From: Polia nebulosa
Lineage: Eukaryota; Arthropoda; Insecta; Lepidoptera; Noctuidae
Direction of reading: 5' to 3'
Assembly: GCA_951329385.1 (NCBI GenBank)
Contig: OX589597.1
Span: forward strand, 9,947,501-10,011,500
Length of the DNA: 64,000 bases
This document shows, piece by piece, positions 20,833-30,615 of this stretch (within the stretch, counting starts at the first letter, position 1; each line of letters starts with the position of its first letter). The position numbers were made by a program, and so were the translations under genes. Under the pieces are notes generated by a model. That model did not search any database. It saw nothing but the letters and a program-made list of their open reading frames with translations, and was not told where the DNA came from.

Positions 20833-22123
20833 CGAGGGTCATTCAATAAATACTTAGCCTACAAAAAGTAAACGAAAATTTTGGCAAAGTGGCAATTTAT
20901 TTTTCAACATAGTCTCCTTTTAGTTCGATACACTTAGCCCAGCGATGCTCCAACTTTTTTAACCCGTCCGAAAAATAGTTTTTGTCAAACTCTGCAAAAT
21001 AGGCCTCCGTGGCGGCGATAACCTCTTCATTCGATCCATATCTATTCCCGGCGAGTGATTTTTTCAGATTAGGAAACAGAAAGAAGTCACAAGGGGCCAA
21101 ATCTGGAGAATACGGTGGATGGGGCAGCAATTCGTAGCGTAATTCGACCAATTTGGCCATGGCAACGGCAGACGTGTGAACCGGTGCGTTGTCGTGGTGA
21201 AACAGCACTTTTTCTTCGCCAGATGGGGTCGTTTTTTCTTTAATTCGGCGTCGAATCGGCCCAATAAATCGGCATAGTAAAGCCCTGTAATTGTTTTACC
21301 CTTCTCGAGGTAATCGATGTAGATCACACCTTGTGAATCCCAGAAAACGGTGGCCATAACTTTTCCGGCCGATTTTACAGTTTTCGCCTTCTTTGGAGCA
21401 CGTTCCCCGGTCTGGATCCATTGTTTTGATTGCTCCTTGGTCTCTGGTGTGTACCAGTGGATCCAGGTTTCATCGACGGTCACAAAACGACGCAAAAACT
21501 CCGCTGGATTCCGCTTAAACAGCGCCAAACACGTCTCCGATGTGGTCTCACGGTTGCGCTTGTTTTCTGGTGTGAGTAAACGCGGCACCCATCGCGCCGA
21601 CAGCTTTCTCATGCCGAGTTCCTCGTGAAGAATATGATGCACTGTTCCTTCTGAAATGCCTACAGTCTCAGCTAGCTCCCGAACCTTCAATCGGCGATCT
21701 GCCAATACGAGATCATGGATTTTTTTAATGTTTTCCTCCGTAGCAGCTGTTTTCGGTGCACCTGGACGTGGTTCATCAAAAACCGACGTACGGCCACGTG
21801 CAAACTCGTTGAACCAATTCTTGACGGTGGCCATCGATGGAGAAGAGTCACCGTACACAGCATCCAAGCACTCTTTGATTTCGATGCGCGTTTTCCCTTC
21901 CAAAAATAGGAATTGAATCACCGAACGATATTGCTCTTTTTCCATTTTTGTAAAACCGATCGACACGTTCGCTTCCATAAGTTGTCAAATTAAAACAAGT
22001 GAAGGGATTGGAATGAAAATTTGAAAAAAGAATTAAAAAAGAATGTGCTACACTGTGGTAAAACTCTTTTGAAACTACAGCGCCCTCTGGCGATGAGGCT
22101 AGGTACTTATTGAATGCACCTTC
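20833..22123 (-). mobile_element. mariner transposon, near full length
   Basis: 1291 bp between TA dinucleotides (20831-20832, 22124-22125). Terminal inverted repeats of 28 bp match at 22 positions; the shared core is CATTCAATAA then TA and CC/TTAGCCT-type bases. Size and TA target fit the mariner family. It contains a transposase frame with one frameshift. Confidence 0.93.
20897..21978 (-). pseudogene. mariner transposase, single frameshift
   Basis: DNA transposase that would bind the element ends and cut and paste at TA. The reading frame starts at ATG 21978 (MEANVSIGFTKMEKEQYRSV) and has paired N-terminal helix-turn-helix regions (about residues 12-120). It has the family linker motif WVPRLLT (from residue 130), and the first catalytic Asp in VTVDETWIHW (D169). 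A one-base deletion in an A-run near 21210-21220 (after PHLAKKK, about residue 257) shifts the frame. The second frame continues VLFHHDNAPVH and then YSPDLAPCDFFLFP, with 34 residues between the Asp pair (the D34D spacing of mariner), and stops at 20897. The total of about 360 codons is close to the family norm of about 345. All three catalytic Asp are kept, so the frameshift is the only evident defect. Subfamily was not determined. Confidence 0.93.
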
Positions 22124-22399
22124 TACCTACTTACCTGCTCGTACCTTTGTCTAACTCCTTTAAACTTACAGGAATGGCTGATCAAGTTTAAGTGGTTTGT
22201 CTCAACTGGTATAATAGTAGGTACATGTATGTGTCGCAGCTAACTAGTTTAATACGCCATTCAATTAACAACCTAGCTAAAAAAAAGCGTCATAGCTAAA
22301 CGGTGCCGTAGTTTAAAAACTAAAATTCACAGTTTATTTTCTATTTTTCGTTTTCTTTTCGGGAAATGAAAGGTTTTTTTACATTTGATACCCATAATA

Positions 22400-22605
22400 T
22401 TATCATGTATATGCATACAAAATAACTAGTCCGCCATATTGGGTTTAGAATGACGTCACTTATCTAACCATACATTGTCATCCAAACTAAACATGTACTC
22501 AAAATTTCAGCTTAATCGGAAACCGGGACGTGGGTCAAATTTAACTTCTAAGATTTGTTTACATAATAAGTTAGCTAGTTAGTTACAGGTGAAGGTACTA
22601 AAAGT
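22400..22605. repeat. Dispersed repeat (family H), second copy
   Basis: Matches 16840-17065 (AAAATTTCAGCTTAATCGGA, then a GTTAGTTACAGGTGAA end) and is slightly better preserved, including CCGCCATATTGGGTTTAGAA near 22430. Confidence 0.55.
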
Positions 22606-22610
22606 GTGTT

Positions 22611-22917
22611 AAAAAAGACGTAGGACACCCTGACACGGACAAGTTAGGTTCGAAAGAGATGACGGGGGCTAGAGTGAGCGAGCAAACGAAGCTGTAATGG
22701 GGTATTTAACTAAAAAAGACTTAGGACACCCCGATACGGACAAGTTAGGTTTGAAGGAGATGACGGGGGCTAGAGTGAGCGAGCAAACGAAGCTCCGTAA
22801 TAGGGTGTTTAACTGAAAAAGACTTAGGACACCCCGACACGGACAAGTTAAGTTCTAAGGAGGTGACGGGGGCTAGAGTGAGCGAGCAAACGAAGCTCCG
22901 TAATGGGGTATTTTAGT
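22611..22917. repeat. Three-copy tandem repeat, unit about 101-103 bp
   Basis: Units start at 22611, 22712 and 22815. Each holds GACACGGACAAGTTAGG-type sequence, GATGACGGGGGCTAGAGTGA and GCGAGCAAACGAAGCT. Copies differ at roughly 5-10 percent. The array runs directly into the MITE at 22918. Confidence 0.88.
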
Positions 22918-23166
22918 CAGTCAGTCAGTTAAATAACCAAAAAATATCGGACACGTATTTTCTCTTTTGTCACGTAAACAAAAAATGAGGGCGATACAGT
23001 GCGTTGAAATGTAGCGTGACGTCACGCCGCGCGACACTTTTACCACCAAAGTGACGTAACGAGCCCACATTCCCGAACTTTGATGCGTTTTATCTTTGTA
23101 ATTTTTTATTGGTTCGGTAAAGCAAAAAATACGCGTCCAATATTTTATGGTTATTTAACTGACGAA
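22918..23166. mobile_element. MITE with about 40-bp inverted repeats (family F)
   Basis: The left end GTTAAATAACCAAAAAATAT, followed by CGGACACGTATTTT, is the inverse of the right end (ACGCGTCCAATATTTTATGG then TTATTTAAC). The body contains GATACAGTGCGTTG and the near palindrome GTGACGTCACGCCGCGCG. Non-coding. Other copies: 8855-9145 and 60625-60818. Confidence 0.8.
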
Positions 23167-23174
23167 CTAATTAG

Positions 23175-23570
23175 ATTTTTTTTAATAAAATAGTACTGTA
23201 GCACCCCAAGGCTCCAGAAAGGCCTGCAGGGCTCCAGGGGGTGTTCTAGTATCTTCAGGGTAGTGGTCTCACTCACTACTTGCGAGAGTGTGGTGTACGA
23301 GAGTGACTGGCTTATATGTGCAGTGTAATAAAGGAAAGAGGGATAGGGCACTCTATATATCTATATCAAATCACGTTAAGTAATACATGTGCCCTCTTGC
23401 CACGGGCGAGTTCAAGTCTGACATCCAACTTGTTTTTATATACATTCGAACGACTCCTCAATATTCTCAACTGCCAGCTAAAGGCCGGTGCAGACCCGCT
23501 GAGTTTAGGCTGTGTCTACAATCGCCACAGTACCCCTTTAATTTTACGCCAGCTTCTCTTAAATTTCTGA
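23175..23570. repeat. Long dispersed repeat (family M), copy 1
   Basis: Segments GGGCACTCTATATATC, ACATGTGCCCTC and AAGGCCGGTGCAGACCCGCT reappear at 60950-61330 in the same order. Both copies follow a family F MITE, so F plus M may be one composite element. ORFs are short and have no domain. Confidence 0.5.
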
Positions 23571-24619
23571 GCTAGGCAAGTAATTAAATCCAAGTCATTT
23601 GCCTAGCTGTTTGATTGAACGGCTAGCCTGTTAACTGAATGGCGAATTAAACTAGTTGACTGCAACATATGTACTACCTTCTACATAGGTACCTCTCTAT
23701 GATAACTTCCAACTTGCAGCGCAACTTGTAAGTAGAGAGTCCATTTACTTAACAAAACCAACTAATGCAATATTCTGAAACGCATGAATAATAATACCGT
23801 TTTAAGCCCTTTCTTGCACTTACAAGAGGCTAAGTTAACGTCAACAGGCCACAATTCTCCATGCTCCAGATAACCAGAACAAGCCTACTAAGTAAGTACA
23901 GTTTAAACTAAGCATAGACAATAGTTATTGGGTATTGTTTAGATGTTCATAACTGTGACAGTGAAAACGGCGTTATGGTAAGAGCATCTCAAGGATCTTG
24001 GCCCAGAATTCTCGAGACGGTCCTCAGACGAAATCTATTGCGAATCGATTTTGAACCGCACTGGAATAATGTAGCGAATACCGGAACGGTCGTGTGTCAA
24101 TATTCGGGTATCCTTTTAGGACTTCATGGAGATAAACACGGATGGTGTGACGTAGCATTTTTATAGTACTCACCAGAGATTTTTCCACAGGCCCTTGGGT
24201 GATTGGATTACAGCAGAAGGCAGGACAAGAGCTTCCTACTGTCTTTTATAAACCAGAAACTGTGAAAACTATACACCAATCTGGCAACCTTGGTTATAGC
24301 CAAATTCTGGTTTTGATAAATTACCTTTCTAAGTATAAACATATTGAAAAAATAATAATAATTTACAAAAACATACTTGGGGACGTCAAAAATATACACT
24401 CGTAACATTTCTTCAAAATTTTCCTCAACCCTCCATTCTACGAGTAACTGTTCGTTGTTGTTAATTTTAGCATAATTCAACATTTCTTTTTGTGCTCCAT
24501 AGCTTCAAAACAAAAGAAGCTTGACCTTTGGCACCAAACTCCTTTGTTCTCAAATTACTTTCGAGTCTCTTGTATAAAATATCGAAATGTTGAACATATA
24601 CGCATATTTCCATGTAGAA
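23571..24619. other. Unassigned sequence
   Basis: No repeat partner in the window. A 63-codon frame at 23975-24166 (ending LHGDKHGWCDVAFL) has no domain I recognise. Confidence 0.4.
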
Positions 24620-24768
24620 GAAACTTTTGTGGTAAAGTAATATCAACCGCACGGATCGAACGTCGAAGTTACGCTTACCGAGGCAGGAACTTAAACTTCT
24701 GTGCCTCGGAAAGCATGCTAAGCCGTTGGTCCCAGCTGTCATTTGTAGATCTCTGACAGTCATTACCA
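24620..24768 (+). mobile_element. 5S-type SINE, 5' part
   Basis: Divergent head (AACCGCACGGATCGAACG and AAGTTACGCTTACCG) continuing to CTCGGAAAGCATGCTAAGCC and GACAGTCATTA. It ends exactly where the Helitron begins, so it is either interrupted or truncated there. Confidence 0.65.
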
Positions 24769-24769
24769 A

Positions 24770-24998
24770 TCTGTATATATAAAACAAAGTCGGGTTAGTT
24801 ACACAATTTATAACTCAAGGACGGTTGGAACGATTTTTATGATCTTTGATTTGTTGGATTTGTCTACGTCCCGAATAGCAGAATAACTATTAAAACATTG
24901 GAAAAAAAAGAAAAAGAACATTTTCCCATACATTGATATCTCAAGAATGGATTCATTTATTGGATTTTGGGCGGTACGAAGTTCGCCGGGCCAGCTAG
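24770..24998 (+). mobile_element. Non-autonomous Helitron, complete
   Basis: Starts TCTGTATATATAAAAC after an A and ends CTAG before a T, the A/T insertion rule of Helitrons. About 8 nt before the CTAG lies a hairpin (GGCG 24970-24973 with CGCC 24984-24987). 229 bp, no ORF: it needs a Rep/helicase in trans. Confidence 0.8.
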
Positions 24999-24999
24999 T

Positions 25000-25599
25000 G
25001 ATATTATAAAAGAAAGATACGCTATGTTCACACAAAACGGCGTCAAATATCGTTGAGTTGTTATTACAAATGTTCTTACTTTTAAGTGTATAGTAATTAT
25101 GGTATGAAATTCCTTCACGCTTATTTTTATCTTGGAACCATTGTTTTTACACTCTTAACACACAACTTGGCATCATAGATATTATCATGCCACGGGCACG
25201 CTTTTCTTATTAATTATAGTGAACAAATATGAAGGAATTTTCAAAATATCATCATCAGCGACGACGTAATAAAGCTTTAAAGTGTATAATTAGAAAGAGA
25301 AGTCCGACGCGTTCTTTGACGTCAAAGGACATGACGCCCATACAACTACGATAGAAAACAGTTTTCGAGAGAGGGACAGACATATTTGTTTAAAATTGTT
25401 ATATCTCGTTTAATTTTCGATCAATTTTGATTCTGCTTTCACTGTTCGTACTTTATTTTAGTATATTCATCGAAAAACCGGTTAGATAACAAATATTTTT
25501 TTCATGCATATTCCCTATTGGCTGAATTTGTCTGCAACAATTTGCGTGCACTAGTGGCATATCTACCCCCTTTTTTAAATATAATATCATTGGTCACAG
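25000..25599. other. Unassigned AT-rich sequence
   Basis: No supported gene or repeat. Confidence 0.4.
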
Positions 25600-25742
25600 T
25601 AGTCAGAATCCAGAAAATCTGACACTAGTCTTCTCAAAGTTGGGTCCGGCAGGTCAGATAGGCGGAAAATACCGACTAGTACTAAGCTTCATCACACTGA
25701 AAGCCGCCCCAACATAGCTGGGAAAGGGCTAGGCAGGTACCT
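25600..25742 (+). mobile_element. Decayed 5S-type SINE, 3' part
   Basis: GGTCAGATAGGCGG, GAAAGCCGCCCCAACATAGC and GGGAAAGGGCTAGGCAGG align to the tail of the SINE at 50795. The sequence is much diverged, so this is an old copy. Confidence 0.6.
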
Positions 25743-26114
25743 ACGAACTCCTGACATACGGACAGACATACGAGTGATCCTATAAGAGTTTCGCTTTTTT
25801 ATTCGAACGTTATGAACCCTAAAAATCTCTGAATATTGAGATAAGTACATCTGTGTTTATCTCTTATCTATACTTTGTGAGGTAACATTATCCATATCAA
25901 CAGAGAGTTGGGTAAGGCATTGGTAGAATAAAGATTATTGATGATTGTGCAGAGCTAAGCTGTATCTTATTTTTCACGTGTTCGTAATTTAGCAGTGACT
26001 GGCATGTATTATTGGAGAAGAGGAATTTCTTACGTTAGGTGTCTGCGAGTTTTTTGGAAATTGGATTAAAATACTTCCTTGTGATATTGTGTATCTACGA
26101 TCATCGTGTAGAGC

Positions 26115-26951
26115 AGAGGTCCCCAAACTTTTTGTCTTATAGACTACTTACCATGTTTTCCGGTTTTGGGTAGACACTGCTTAGCTAATATTGCATTTTT
26201 GAAAATTCATCAACTTCAAATGTGTCTTGACTGGTGTCTAATTGTAGTATAGAAGAAAAAACAATAAAACACGTTTTATTTTTATGTCTTTATTGATGAA
26301 AACGATATTAAAACAAACCAAAAAAAAAAATAAGTACCTATGTATTACATAAAATCAATCGTGACCAAAGTTTTAACAGCCGCACGGGGCGATCTATTAT
26401 GTTAAGCTACGCTTGCCGGGGTTGATCCATGGATGGGTGACCATCTTTATATACCGAGACTCCTCCGTGCCTCGGAAAGCACGTTAAGCCGTTGGTCGTT
26501 ACGGGTTGTCAGGAGCCCGTAAGTCTGAAAACCAGTCTTACCAAAGGGTATCATATTACCCAGTAACTGGGTTGTGGATGTCAGATAAGCAGTCACTCCA
26601 TGTAAAATACTGGTATTCAGCTGCATCCGGTTAGACTAGAAGCCGACCCCAAGATAGTTGGGAAAAGGCTAGGCAGATTGATTGATTGTATTATATAAAA
26701 TCAATAAGTAATAAAACATGAATTTTAGTAGGAAACCTTTTTCCACTAGATATGAAGAGGAAAAGCGATTAAAAACTTTCTCGCGATATTCTCTAATGCG
26801 GGATATATAGCGACCTTCTTAAATGAGATCAACTATCGTGAACCCCCGTTTACATCCCACAGTCTCCTAATTATTTTTTTCGCTCACATGGTCCCCTTGT
26901 AGGTCGTTATCGACCCCTGGGGGTCGATTTAGACCACTTTGGGTATAATCG
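26115..26951. mobile_element. hAT-type MITE split by a SINE
   Basis: Left end CAGAGGTCCCCAAACTTTTT and right end complement CGATTATACCCAAAGTGGTC are roughly inverse. Flanks GTGTAGAG (26107-26114) and GTGTACAG (26952-26959) form an 8-bp duplication with one change, as in hAT elements. The interior is non-coding and holds the SINE 26360-26688. Confidence 0.65.
26360..26688 (+). mobile_element. 5S rRNA-derived-type SINE inside the hAT MITE
   Basis: The head contains GTTAAGCTACGCTTGCCGGG, and GGATGGGTGACC lies at about 26430, matching the 5S box C region. The tail is GGAAAAGGCTAGGCAG then GATTGATTG. A 17-bp duplication with one difference, TATTACATAAAATCAAT, flanks it (26343-26359, 26689-26705). 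Confidence 0.82.
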
Positions 26952-26989
26952 GTGTACAGCATGGAAGAGAGAAGTAATGCTAGGAACTA

Positions 26990-27338
26990 ACTTGGTTGTT
27001 TTTTTTGTACAAAAGTTTTTTATTTTTCACTTTTTAGTTCTTATACCCCAGAACTAAAAACCCCGATAACATGGAACGTGGAAATTAAACATACTCGTAA
27101 TTGGAGAAAACCAAAACGTCATCTAGGTATACGTATTTTTCGTTTTTGTTCAGTTTTTCAAAAAGCACTGAAGCAATTTCGAAAAAAATTATATGGAACC
27201 ACCTCGGGAGTACATTCGGATTAAAAAAAATATTTGAAAATCGGTACACAAATGACAGAGAAATCGGTGGTCACAAATAAAAAAAAAATACATACAGTCG
27301 AACATAGAACCTCCTCCTTTTTCGAAGACGGTTAATAA
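26990..27338 (-). repeat. Family E element, E2 subtype
   Basis: The reverse strand starts AACCGTCTTCGAAAAAGGAGG (about 27332) and has the E2 GGTTCTATGTTCGACTGTAT motif and the same body as 9741. It ends near AAAAACTTTTGTACAAAAAA, so the fold-back is incomplete. Confidence 0.7.
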
Positions 27339-27674
27339 AAAGAAGTATATACTCCTCAAGTCAGATGTGACGCGACAATGTGACAACGTTGCGACAACGA
27401 GGTTTTATAGGAGTAGTGGCCAGTTCTTAGAATTGATCACTTCATGATAATATGACCGACCATTTAATGAAATGGTCGTACTTCATAATGTAGCCTGCTA
27501 AAACGGCCAACTGGCCAAACCGTTAAAACTCCAACGTTTAATGACCACGTTTGCCATTTATCCATTATGGTAAAAGGTCCAATAAAAATCGATATAAAGA
27601 AGGAACTATGTATTGGTCTTATATGTACAAAAATTGGCTTAAAAATAAAAGTGAAACTTAAGGTCTAAGTATCC
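27339..27674. other. Unassigned sequence before the R1 copy
   Basis: No gene supported. Its last 15 bases form the left target duplication of the R1 LINE (27660-27674). Confidence 0.45.
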
Positions 27675-28342
27675 GCCTCCTTGCCGGACTGTCGCCGTGG
27701 GATCTGAAGACCAAAGTCCTTGCGCTGCTCTGGGAGTGGCGCGAGGAGGCCAAACGCCCGGGCGAAACTTTGCTGCAGCGACACCTCGCGGCTCGGTGGA
27801 CGGAGCTCCGGCAGGATCTCATGGCGACATGGAGACAACAGTGACTGTCGCAACCCAGCGCTGGGCACGCCACCATTGCGGCGGTCTTTGAGGAGTGGCT
27901 GGAGAGGCGTCCCGGTTGTTTCGGGAGGTTCCTGCATCAGACTTATCTGATGCAGGAACCTCCCGAAACAACCGTGACTCCTCTCCCGCCTTAGCGGGAG
28001 GAAATACCCGGGTGTTACCACTGCGCGTATCTCCCAGAAGACACGGTGGAACATACGGTGGAGGTCTGCCCCGCTTGGGCGGAGCACCGCCGTGTCCTCG
28101 TGGATGCGATAGGTGGCGGCGACCTCTCGAGCCTGGCCCTGGTTCAGGCCGTGGTACAGAGCGAGAGGGAATGGGAAGCAGTCTCCTCCTTCTGCGAATC
28201 AGTAATGCTCGCGAAGGCGGAGGCGGGACGCGTAAGGGAAGCTCAACGGAGTGGCCCTCACGGCCCCGGCCGCTACCATCGCAGGAGAGGTACTGGGCGT
28301 ACTGGGCGTAGGACGTCGCGAGACGATCTCCGGCCACCGTAG
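27675..28342 (+). pseudogene. R1-clade ORF2 C-terminus, disrupted
   Basis: Post-RT region of an R1-type polyprotein. Recognisable pieces are SPWDLKTKVLALLWEWREEA, then LQRHLAARWTELRQDL, then FEEWLERRPGCFGRFLH. The C-terminal CCHC zinc-binding motif follows: CYHC, nine residues, then HTVEVC (28025 onward). After this come the conserved tail SEREWEAVSSFCESVM and a stop at 28342. The RT core is absent (5' truncation). The frame is broken by a stop before 27850, an inverted duplication (27914-27973) and a TAG at about 27995. Confidence 0.85.
27914..27973. repeat. Perfect inverted duplication (28-nt arms, 4-nt loop)
   Basis: Arms 27914-27941 and 27946-27973 are perfectly complementary (arm starts GGTTGTTTCGGGAGGTTCC), loop CTTA. 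The left arm is the normal coding sequence for GCFGRFLHQ; the right arm is its inserted complement, which corrupts the ORF just before the zinc motif. Confidence 0.95.
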
Positions 28343-28675
28343 ACCCGGGCCTGTGGACGGCGAGCAGTGGGTAGCTCGCCATCCAATCAGCACCAGGCCC
28401 GTGAGTCGACGGAGCGTAGTGTACCACGCGCGCCTCAAAGAGATGATTGTCAGCCACCACTCACTGGTGGGGCCCATCGTGGCCGGTGCTTGCATGCCTA
28501 GGGGTAGCGGATAAATTCTTAAAATGAGTTACCGCACCCCTGGGCACTCAGGCAGATAAGGGACAGAGGTGGGTTTTAGTCAGTAAGAGTCGACTCGGCC
28601 TCCCGCTCCACCCTAGAGCGGAGGATATCATTGGATGATTTCCCAACCAACAAAAAAAAAAGGTTTAAGTATCCG

Positions 28676-28880
28676 TAAGCGCGGGCTTGTGGACGGCGAG
28701 TAATGGGTAGCTCGCCGTCCGATAAGGACCAAGCCCGAGTTGACGCAAGCAGTGACGGGGCCGGCGAGGCAAAAAAAGGGCCGATACCTGCCAGGGTTGC
28801 GGGAGTGATTGAAAGTGGGTTTTAGTCACTCTGGGTGGAGCAGGAGAAGTTATTTGATGATTTCCCACCCTATAAAAAAT
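28676..28880 (+). mobile_element. R1-clade 3' UTR copy with internal deletion
   Basis: GCGGGCTTGTGGACGGCGAG to GATGATTTCCCACCC then AT-rich tail (TAAAATAAAATA). The middle is shortened. It lies immediately after the preceding R1 copy's target duplication. Confidence 0.75.
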
Positions 28881-28934
28881 AAAATAAAAAAATAATATAA
28901 TAAAATAAAATAAGTACATACAATAAAATAAATA

Positions 28935-29008
28935 CTTAACAACTATTTAAACTTCGCGCGTTTGACAGTTTATAGTTAAGACAGGACAACGTCTGTCGGA
29001 TCAGCTAG
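28935..29008 (+). mobile_element. Helitron 3' end fragment
   Basis: ACTTCGCGCGTTTGACAGTT then GACAGGACAACGTCTGTC and GATCAG before the terminal CTAG (29005-29008). The stem GACAG/CTGTC followed by about 8 nt and CTAG is the Helitron end structure. A near-identical end is at 35279-35348. Confidence 0.65.
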
Positions 29009-29540
29009 TAATAAAATGAAATATAATAAAATAAATAAGTTTAAAAATATTTTCTATTATTTTTTTTCTGTAAAAAGGGCAGTCGCATCGTTGTTTGTAA
29101 TATATGTGTAAGTCTAAATCTATGAAAGATTTTTCAGTCTGTGGCACATAGATACAATCTACAAAAAAAAAACCACAGCCGTCTATACATCAGCAACAAA
29201 AATGACAGTATACCGGTCAGTCAACCCGCATGTAGGATAGTATAGGTACGTATCTAAACTTTTAAATTAAACTTCAAGAGAAGACTTCATATGACCATAA
29301 TGCAAGTTCATATAAACACTAATGCACCGAAGAAAAGTTTTGCACTGTGTGACAAATTTTCTAAATGAAAAATGTCTGAAGAGTTGATGTTTTCCAGAAA
29401 AGTCATTAGCAAAGAGTTTTAAGAGTGTAGTAAGAGGATTGGGTGCAGTTCACTGTTTTGTTTTGGAAATGTTTTAACCAACTTCAAAATAGGAGGTTCT
29501 GTATTCGACCCGTATGTACTTGTGTATCTTGTTTTTTTTT

Positions 29541-29686
29541 AAGCTATTGCATAGCTTCTATCGCGGGCCTTGAGCGTGGAGACCGAATCCAGAAATTCCG
29601 TAACAAAAATAACCTAACACCACTCCGACCGGCACAGCGGTGATACTTTTTAGTTTTGCCATCTATCGATGAATAGTGATGATGAT

Positions 29687-29721
<35 letters not shown>

Positions 29722-30045
29722 TATTTATCTTGTTACGCCAAAGAAGTGTATCTTCTTACGTGCGTGTAAAAAGTGTAACTTGAATTAATATCATAGAAAA
29801 AAAATTAAAGGAAAAAATATACTGCATAAATAAAATAAATAAATAATTATAATTGCATAAGTTGATAACAAATGCTATGCAATAGCTTTACCGCGGCAGT
29901 CTCCGAGTGCCACACGTCTTTTTTTTTTAAATAAACGTTGCCCTACACTAGGAATTATTCCTGTATCGTGGGTTAGTTCACAAACATGTAAATTCACATA
30001 CACAAGACACCCAGACCCGGAACAACTATCTGTAGGCCATACAAA
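29541..30045. mobile_element. Insertion with inverted AAGCTATTGCATAGC ends
   Basis: AAGCTATTGCATAGC at 29541 and its complement at about 29870 are inverted, enclosing the GATGAC microsatellite. Adjacent pieces (CTTCTATCGCGGGCCTTGAG and TTACCGCGGCAGTCTCCGAG) look like two halves of one known repeat joined head to head. Class unknown. Confidence 0.45.
29678..29722 (+). repeat. GATGAC microsatellite
   Basis: Uninterrupted GATGAT then GATGAC repeats of about 45 bp. Confidence 0.95.
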
Positions 30046-30085
30046 TGTTTGTCCGCAATTTTCTCGAAAACTACTGATTACTCAC

Positions 30086-30335
30086 TAATAAGTTAGGTAT
30101 ATTTTATGTATGAATTATTTATGTATTCTAGTCTATTTTATGTTTCTATATCTATTTATACACACTGTGTCTACATTTCTCAACCAACTTTCCAGTCGCA
30201 GGTCTGCTGGAAGAAATTTCTTTTGAAATAAGCAGCACCTTTGTGCTCTTCTATCTGTATTTGTTCGTTTTTCTCTGTAAGTGTTTTTGTGTGTGCATAA
30301 ATAAATAAATAAATAAGTAAATAAAATTACCGATT
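30086..30335 (+). mobile_element. LINE 3' UTR with (AAAT)n tail
   Basis: CAACTTTCCAGTCGCAGG, CTGCTGGAAGAAATTTC and AGCACCTTTGTGC, ending in AAAT repeats. This is the 3' end style of lepidopteran LINEs. No coding part. Confidence 0.55.
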
Positions 30336-30381
30336 TGATTGGGGTTTTCGTTATTAAAATGCATATTTTTTTTTTTTTTTA

Positions 30382-30615
30382 TGTTTGATAGGTTCGCGTT
30401 TGACCACTATCTCACCTGATGGCAAGCGATGATGTGGTCGAAGATGGAGCACGCTTGCCTAGAAATAACCTATTCACTCTTGACTTAAAGCCTCCCAGGT
30501 TATAGCTATCAGGAAACAGACTCCGGTAGGGAATTCCACTCTCTAGCTGTACGCACAATGAATGTTTTCTCAAAACGCTTTGTGCGTATGGAAGGGATGT
30601 CTACCATGAACCGGA
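30382..30615. repeat. Family G repeat, longest copy
   Basis: GGTTCGCGTTTGACCACTAT through GGTAGGGAATTCCACTCTCT to CATGAACCGG. It is inserted in family E with a T-run at its left edge (30367), so its A-tail is on the reverse strand. Confidence 0.6.

Larger units (their letters stand above)
27675..28660 (+). mobile_element. R1-clade LINE, 5' truncated
   Basis: Coding end plus 3' UTR (28343-28660) ending in an A-run. Flanked by AGGTCTAAGTATCCG (27660-27674) and AGGTTTAAGTATCCG (28661-28675), a 15-bp target duplication with one change. This is the longest copy of the family whose 3' UTR is scattered through the window, and it is not in ribosomal DNA. Confidence 0.88.

Noticed and set aside
21350..21916. 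Forward-strand ORFs of 64-92 codons
   Set aside because: Antisense to the mariner transposase.
22611..22917. CRISPR or rDNA spacer repeat
   Set aside because: Three direct units without spacers and without rRNA sequence nearby.
27658..28514. Several overlapping GC-rich open frames of 64-213 codons on both strands
   Set aside because: They overlap an R1 ORF end and 3' UTR. Only the frame with CYHC...HTVEVC and SEREWEAVSSFC is meaningful; the rest are shadows of GC-rich sequence.
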